A stretch of 64,000 nt of DNA, from assembly GCA_024128875.1 (NCBI GenBank), contig JAMYFF010000005.1:186001-250000 (forward strand), read 5' to 3'. A program made the translations under genes and the position numbers. Positions 59,755 to 64,000 of this stretch are shown here, in pieces (position 1 is the first letter of the stretch; each line of letters opens with the position of its first letter). The notes under the pieces are model-generated. The model was not told the DNA's origin. It worked only from the letters and a program-made list of their open reading frames with translations, and searched no databases. The DNA comes from Salinilacustrithrix flava. Lineage in GTDB: Bacteria; Actinomycetota; Acidimicrobiia; Acidimicrobiales; Salinilacustritrichaceae.

Positions 59755-60261
59755 CTACTCCTCCGCCACTCGCAGGATGTCGTCGACCACGGACTCCACA
59801 GGGGCCTCGCCGTCCACGACGGTGTGGTGCTCGCCCGACGGGTGCTCCAGGTCGGCGAGCTGGCTGTCGAGCAGGTCGGCGGGCATGAAGTGCTCGGTGC
59901 GGCTCGCCAGGCGCCGGGCCAGCTCCTCGGGTCCGACCTCGAGGTGCACGAGCGCCACGTCGGGTGCGGCGTCGAGCAGGCGGAGGCGGTGCTGGCGCCG
60001 CAGCGCCGAGCACGCCAGCACGACCCGATCGCCGGCCCGGGCCCGGTGGGCGAGCTCGGAGACCAGGGAGTCGATCCACGGGTCCCGGTCCGCGTCGGTG
60101 AGCGGCTCGCCATCGGCCATCTTCTGGCGGTTGGCCTCCGGGTGGAAGTCGTCCGCGTCGAGCAGGACCGCGCCGATCCGATCGGCCAGCGCGCGCCCCA
60201 CCGTGGACTTCCCGGCGCCCGAGACGCCGGTGAGCACCAGCGTCTGGGGCGCAGCGGTCAT
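59755..60261 (-). CDS. gntK: gluconokinase
   Basis: A 168-residue P-loop kinase of the GntK/thermosensitive gluconokinase type. Walker A is GVSGAGKST (12-20), ADDFHPEANRQKM supplies the substrate Asp/His, VVLACSALRRQHRLRL and SRTEHFMPADLLDSQ complete the family signature. It phosphorylates gluconate to 6-phosphogluconate for the pentose-phosphate or Entner-Doudoroff routes. TAGCCT lies 7 bases before ATG 60261. No gluconate transporter is seen nearby. Confidence 0.94.
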   Translation of the reverse strand: MTAAPQTLVLTGVSGAGKSTVGRALADRIGAVLLDADDFHPEANRQKMADGEPLTDADRDPWIDSLVSELAHRARAGDRVVLACSALRRQHRLRLLDAAPDVALVHLEVGPEELARRLASRTEHFMPADLLDSQLADLEHPSGEHHTVVDGEAPVESVVDDILRVAEE

Positions 60262-60268
60262 GGACCCG

Positions 60269-60274
60269 AGGCTA
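60269..60274 (-). promoter_or_regulatory. -10 element (TAGCCT) for gluconokinase
   Basis: On the minus strand TAGCCT ends 7 bases before ATG 60261 and no ribosome-binding site is present. Confidence 0.5.
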
Positions 60275-60288
60275 CGGGGCGGACGACC

Positions 60289-61332
60289 TCACGATGTCGG
60301 GACGATGACCGCCCGGCCCTCGATCTCGCCGGCCGCGAGGCGCTCGTAGACCGACGGGGCCTCGTCGAGGTCGAAGCGGGTGACGTGAGGGGTGATGATC
60401 CCCGACCGGGCCATGGCGAGCACCTCGTGCAGCTCGGGCAGGCTGCCCCAGTAGGTCGTGGCGACCGACACCTCGTAGGGGATGCTGAAGAAGCTCATCG
60501 GCAGCGTGCCGCCGGCGATGCCGACGATGGTGAGCTGTCCGAGCACCCGGCTGGCTGCGGCGCCGAGCGCGAGGGTCGCGTCCGCGCCGACGCAGTCCAG
60601 GACCACGTCCGCTCCCTGGCCGCCCGAGAGGTCGCGGATGGTGGCGGCGGCCTCGTCGTCGGAGACCACGCCGTGGTGCGCACCGACCGATTCGGCGAGG
60701 CGGAGCGCTTCCGGTCGCTGATCGACGGCGATCACCGTGGCGGGGCTGAGGGCCCGCAGCATCTGCACGGCCATGTGGCCGAGGCCGCCGACGCCGATGA
60801 CGACCGCCGTCGTCCCCGGCGTCAGCAGCGGGAGGGCCCGCTTGACGGCGTGGTAGGGCGTGAGGCCGGCGTCGGTGAGCGGCGCCGCCTCCGCGGGGTC
60901 GAGGTCGCCGATGGGCACGACGTGGCGGACGGCCGGCACCACCATGTAGGGCGCCATGCCACCGTCGGCGCCGAGGCCGCCGACCGCGGCGCCGGTGAGG
61001 TCGGGCCGCTCGCAGTAGTTCTCCATGCCGAGCGCGCAGCGCCGGCAGAGCCCACAGCCCCACGGTCCATAGACGGCGACGGCCTCACCCACCTCCAGCC
61101 CGGAGACGCCCGCTCCGAGCGCCTCCACCCAGCCGGCGTTCTCGTGGCCGAGGGTGAAGGGCGGGTTCCACGGCATCATGCCGGGTTCGAAGTCGTGCAT
61201 CAGGTGCAGGTCCGAGTGGCACGCGCCGGCGCCGCCGATGCGGATCAGCACCTCCCCCGGTCCCGGCTCGGGCTGGTCGACCTCGACCAGCTCGCCTGGC
61301 TGCTTGAACGCGGTCAGCTGCAGGGCCTTCAT
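60289..61332 (-). CDS. zinc-dependent alcohol dehydrogenase (MDR family)
   Basis: A 347-residue medium-chain dehydrogenase. Catalytic zinc residues are Cys38 in GACHSD and the GHE motif (His63, Glu64); structural zinc cysteines are Cys93, Cys96, Cys99 and Cys107. The NAD-binding Rossmann motif is VVIGVGGLGHMAVQ, with VDQ after beta2 favouring NAD(H). It oxidises a primary or secondary alcohol. ATG 61332 has GGAGA as ribosome-binding site; a longer frame to 61485 is rejected. Confidence 0.92.
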   Translation of the reverse strand: MKALQLTAFKQPGELVEVDQPEPGPGEVLIRIGGAGACHSDLHLMHDFEPGMMPWNPPFTLGHENAGWVEALGAGVSGLEVGEAVAVYGPWGCGLCRRCALGMENYCERPDLTGAAVGGLGADGGMAPYMVVPAVRHVVPIGDLDPAEAAPLTDAGLTPYHAVKRALPLLTPGTTAVVIGVGGLGHMAVQMLRALSPATVIAVDQRPEALRLAESVGAHHGVVSDDEAAATIRDLSGGQGADVVLDCVGADATLALGAAASRVLGQLTIVGIAGGTLPMSFFSIPYEVSVATTYWGSLPELHEVLAMARSGIITPHVTRFDLDEAPSVYERLAAGEIEGRAVIVPTS

Positions 61333-61411
61333 CGGACGTCTCCTCGATCGGTGATCCCGCCACCCTCGCGCACGGTTCCGACCTTGCCCAGGGTCTCGGG
61401 TCCCGGGCCCG

Positions 61412-62566
61412 TCAGGGGTCGGGCGCGTCAGGGGTCGGGCGGACCCCATCGAGGGCCCGTGCCGCATCCGGGTCATCGAGGTCACCTTCGTCGAGCGACC
61501 GCACCGCGGCGCCGGCGCGGATGGCGACGGCCACGAGCGGCACGGCGATGAAGGCGCCGGCGATGCCGGCGATGGCGGCGCCGGTCGTGAGGGCCAGGAT
61601 CACGACCAGCGGGTGGAGCTGCAGCGCCTTGCCGTAGATGACGGGCGCGAGCAGGTCGTTGTCGAGCTGCTGCACCACGACCGCCACGATGGCCACGATG
61701 CCGGCCGCCGCCGTGCCTGCGGTGACGAGGGTGACGGACACGGCGATGATCCCGGCGGCGATGGCGCCGACGAAGGGGAAGAAGGCGGAGACGAACGTGA
61801 GGGCGGCCACCGGCAGGGCCAGCTCGGCGCCCACGATGAACATCGTGGCGCCGATGACGACACCTTCGACGACGCCGAGCGCGGCAGCGCCGCGCAGGTA
61901 GCCGCCGAGGGCGCGCCAGGCGCCGTTGCCCGCGGCGCGCAGCTGGACCTGGCGGGGCTCGGAGAACCGGGACAGCAAGGCCCGCTGCATCATCGGACCG
62001 TCCTTGACCACGAAGAACGTGACGACGAGGGCCAGCAGCAGCCCGGCGAGCACCTCGCCGGCCAGCGTCGCCCCGTCCACCACCGCGCCCTCGGAGATGC
62101 TGGCGCTGTCGGCCGCCTCCTCGATGCGCTCACGGGCATCGACGACGAAGTCCTCGCTCAGCCCGATCGGACCGTCGATGAGCCACTCCTGGACGTCGTC
62201 GGCCGCGGTCTCGAGGGTGGTGTCGAGGCCGGAGAACTCGTCGACGAGCGGGGGGACGATGACCCAGCCGACGAAGAACACGGTCCCGAAGAACACGGCG
62301 ACGGTGCCGAGCATCGCGAGCGGCACCGGGACGCCGCGATCGGTGAAGAGCTTGCGCACCGGGATGAGGACGGTGGCGAGGAGCAGCGCGATGCCGACCG
62401 GCAGCAGCACGATCCGGAGCTGCGCGGCGATGATGCCCGTGGCGTACACGGCGAGGCCGATGATGAGGAGCCGCCAGCTCCAGGCGGTGAGCACGTCGAG
62501 CCAGCGGGGCACGCGCGGCGGCCCGGCGAGCTGCACCTGGTCGGGACCGTCGTCGGGGCGCGCCAT
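61412..62566 (-). CDS. AI-2E family transporter
   Basis: A 384-residue integral membrane protein with about eight helices. The family pattern is visible as an N-terminal helix pair, ALLLATVLIPVRKLF, an extended soluble segment (about 100-170), then VGAELALPVAALTFVSAFFPFVGAI and the conserved LDNDLLAPVIYGKALQLHPLVVILAL. Members export autoinducer-2 in E. coli (TqsA) or act as Na+/H+ antiporters, so the name is a family name only. ATG 62566 is preferred to GTG 62575 on spacing from AGGG. It lies 22 bases downstream of the PhoU gene. Confidence 0.88.
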   Translation of the reverse strand: MARPDDGPDQVQLAGPPRVPRWLDVLTAWSWRLLIIGLAVYATGIIAAQLRIVLLPVGIALLLATVLIPVRKLFTDRGVPVPLAMLGTVAVFFGTVFFVGWVIVPPLVDEFSGLDTTLETAADDVQEWLIDGPIGLSEDFVVDARERIEEAADSASISEGAVVDGATLAGEVLAGLLLALVVTFFVVKDGPMMQRALLSRFSEPRQVQLRAAGNGAWRALGGYLRGAAALGVVEGVVIGATMFIVGAELALPVAALTFVSAFFPFVGAIAAGIIAVSVTLVTAGTAAAGIVAIVAVVVQQLDNDLLAPVIYGKALQLHPLVVILALTTGAAIAGIAGAFIAVPLVAVAIRAGAAVRSLDEGDLDDPDAARALDGVRPTPDAPDP

Positions 62567-62588
62567 GGGCGTCACCCTGCCACGCCGG

Positions 62589-63245
62589 TCACTCGTCGAG
62601 GTCGACGTCCCCGGTGCGGTCGATGCCGGTGGCCGCGGTGGTCGCCACGCTGATGAGGTTGGCGCAGATCCGCTTGAGGTAGCGGAAGAGCATGGCCCGG
62701 GGCACGGCGTAGCGCGCGGGGCCGTCGTCGTGGATGAGGGCGTTGACGAGGTCGTCGAAGGTGCCCATCAGCTCCTCCGCCCGCCGGTCGAGGCCGGCGA
62801 GGTCGGCGGCGTCGGGCTCCGCCAGCGCGTCGGCGGTGTCGGTGAACAGCTGGGACACCCGGGAGCGGAAGTCGAGGAAGCGGTCGTAGTCGTCGGCCTC
62901 GCTGAACCGGACCCCCTCGGCCGCCAGGTCGAAGATGTTCTTGGCCTGGTCCCCGACCCGCTCGAGCTTCTTCACCATGAGCAGCGAGGCGAGCACGGCC
63001 CCGACGTCGGCGCCCCCGTGGACGGCGGAGTGGACCACGAGCTCCCGCCGCACGCTCTCCTCGATGCCGTTGATGGCCCAGTCGGTGGCGCGCACCTCCT
63101 CACCGATGGGTTCGATGTCACCGTCGGTGACGAGGCAGCTCATCGCCAGGTCGAAGCTGTGCTGGCAGCGACCGACCATCGACACGATCTCGTGCTGGAC
63201 GTGCTCGAGGCCTTCGTCACCGCCGCGGAAGAACGAGAACACCAT
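62589..63245 (-). CDS. PhoU domain protein (DUF47-like)
   Basis: A 218-residue helical protein. GLEHVQHEIVSMVGRCQHSFDLAM and the middle VLASLLMVKKLERVGDQAKNIFDLA show the PhoU metal-binding E-x-x-x-D/E-x3-R pattern. The second repeat is FDDLVNALIHDD with LFRYLKRICANLISV. PhoU-type proteins modulate phosphate transport. It is 12 bases downstream of the Na/Pi cotransporter gene, so the two form a phosphate-uptake operon. Confidence 0.88.
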   Translation of the reverse strand: MVFSFFRGGDEGLEHVQHEIVSMVGRCQHSFDLAMSCLVTDGDIEPIGEEVRATDWAINGIEESVRRELVVHSAVHGGADVGAVLASLLMVKKLERVGDQAKNIFDLAAEGVRFSEADDYDRFLDFRSRVSQLFTDTADALAEPDAADLAGLDRRAEELMGTFDDLVNALIHDDGPARYAVPRAMLFRYLKRICANLISVATTAATGIDRTGDVDLDE

Positions 63246-63256
63246 GGATCAACACC

Positions 63257-64000
63257 TCATCGCAGGAGGATCACGCCGATGGCCGGGATGACCAGGAACG
63301 TGACGATGACATATCCGATCACCATCGAGCGCCGGCGGGCCGCCATCTCGGCGAGCCACTCGGCGATCCGGATCGGGAGCCGACGGAGCGCCGGCACCGG
63401 GTAGAAGAGCAGGATCCCCGCCAGGTTGAACAGCGTGTGGACCAAGGCGACCGTGAGCGCCTCGGGCCGGTCGGTGGCGAGAGACGCCAGCAGGGCGCTG
63501 ATCGTGGTGCCCACGTTGGCGCCGAGGGTGACCGGGTAGGCGTTGGCCAGCGACACGACGCCGGCCGCCGAGAGCGGGATCATGATCGAGGTCGTGATGC
63601 TCGACGACTGCACCGCCACGGTGATGATGATGCCGAGCAGGATGGCGGGCGCGCCGCCGCCCTTGCCCAGCATGGCGTTGATCGAGCGCTCCACGCGGGC
63701 GGCGATCAGCTGGCGCATGTTCCTCGTGACGAAGGTGAGGGCCAGGAAGATGGCGGCGAGGCCGGTGACCACCAGCATCACACCGAGCAGGGTCCCCTGC
63801 AGGCCGACCACGTCTCCCCACAGCTCCTCGACCCAGCCGACGGGGACCTTGACGGCGGCCTTGAAGGGGCTGTCGAACTCGGCCCCGCTGCCCCCGAGGA
63901 GCAGCTCGGTGAGGAATCGGGCGGCGCTGGACAGCACGCCGGTGAGCAGCTCGATCGGGAGCAGGATGCTGACGGCCAGCAGGTTGAACGCGTCGTGCAC
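63257..64000 (-). CDS. Na+/Pi cotransporter (NptA-like), 5' end beyond window
   Basis: The last 247 or so residues of a membrane transporter of the PF02690 family; the start lies outside the window. The QSSS motif (AVQSSSITTSIMIPL) and ANVGTTISALLASL are the hallmark repeat of the sodium/phosphate symporter (NptA/YjbB). The N-terminal repeat is only partly included. A region of two further hydrophobic segments ends the protein (YVIVTFLVIPAIGVILL). It probably imports phosphate with sodium and is controlled by the following PhoU protein. Confidence 0.9.
   Translation of the reverse strand: MHDAFNLLAVSILLPIELLTGVLSSAARFLTELLLGGSGAEFDSPFKAAVKVPVGWVEELWGDVVGLQGTLLGVMLVVTGLAAIFLALTFVTRNMRQLIAARVERSINAMLGKGGGAPAILLGIIITVAVQSSSITTSIMIPLSAAGVVSLANAYPVTLGANVGTTISALLASLATDRPEALTVALVHTLFNLAGILLFYPVPALRRLPIRIAEWLAEMAARRRSMVIGYVIVTFLVIPAIGVILLR

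Overview
The window is about 70% GC, with GTG/TTG starts mixed with ATG and almost no intergenic space (no gene-free stretch exceeds 300 bases). It carries three F420-type luciferase-like oxidoreductases, a WhiB-type iron-sulfur regulator, a RecQ C-terminus of actinobacterial type, several acyl-CoA enzymes and two free-standing LigD-type polymerase domains. Together these point to a chromosomal segment of a high-GC actinobacterium. An Acidimicrobiia relative (Ilumatobacter/Iamia-like) is my best guess, but I cannot prove it from this window. I see no rRNA, tRNA, CRISPR array, insertion sequence or prophage.

Layout. 1-3.7 kb: recQ end, CoA-pyrophosphatase-like Nudix enzyme, methyltransferase, DEAD-box RNA helicase. 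3.7-8.6 kb: an F420 oxidoreductase-thioesterase operon behind a perfect 16-base palindrome, a DedA membrane protein, enoyl-CoA hydratase, a lipoprotein and an acyl-CoA dehydrogenase. 8.7-12.7 kb: a tightly overlapped serine hydrolase / semialdehyde dehydrogenase / saccharopine-dehydrogenase-type operon that looks like lysine catabolism. 12.6-18.4 kb: YchJ-like protein, D-aminoacylase-type amidohydrolase, TesB, aldo-keto reductase, SDR and CrcB. 18.4-28.1 kb: lipid kinase, first PolDom, esterases, YqeY, patatin, amphi-Trp protein, sterol-desaturase-type protein and a fructosamine-kinase-type kinase. 28.1-41.6 kb: HrpA helicase, flippase-like membrane protein, an unrecognised helical protein behind a second copy of the palindrome type, pirin, a PAS-PAS-GGDEF-EAL protein, ABC1 kinase, Lgt and a thioesterase. 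41.6-49.8 kb: CocE/NonD hydrolase with an ATP-grasp ligase, second PolDom, ClC channel and two F420 oxidoreductases. 49.8-56.9 kb: YdeP-type molybdoenzyme, TetR/PF10118/SDR operon, WhiB, FAD-linked oxidase and a small winged-helix operon. 57-64 kb: beta-carbonic anhydrase, KhtT/KhtU-type antiporter pair, flavin-type split-barrel protein, gluconokinase, zinc alcohol dehydrogenase, AI-2E-type transporter, and a PhoU protein with a truncated Na/Pi cotransporter.

Gene function as a whole is that of a heterotrophic aerobe. Fatty-acid/acyl-CoA turnover (dehydrogenase, hydratase, three thioesterases), probable amino-acid degradation, F420-linked redox chemistry and ion/phosphate handling are interleaved with housekeeping RNA helicases.

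The most striking non-coding signal is that at least fifteen start codons sit 6-8 bases downstream of a TANNNT hexamer with no Shine-Dalgarno sequence. This is the arrangement of leaderless transcripts, and I used it to choose several starts. Other signals are two TTGACC-N4-GGTCAA palindromes 28 kb apart, and intergenic hairpins, some sharing sequence, at convergent gene ends. I did not find a defence island or an obviously new multi-gene system. The best candidates for something undescribed are the palindrome-linked regulon with its unrecognised helical protein, and the ATP-grasp/CocE pair.
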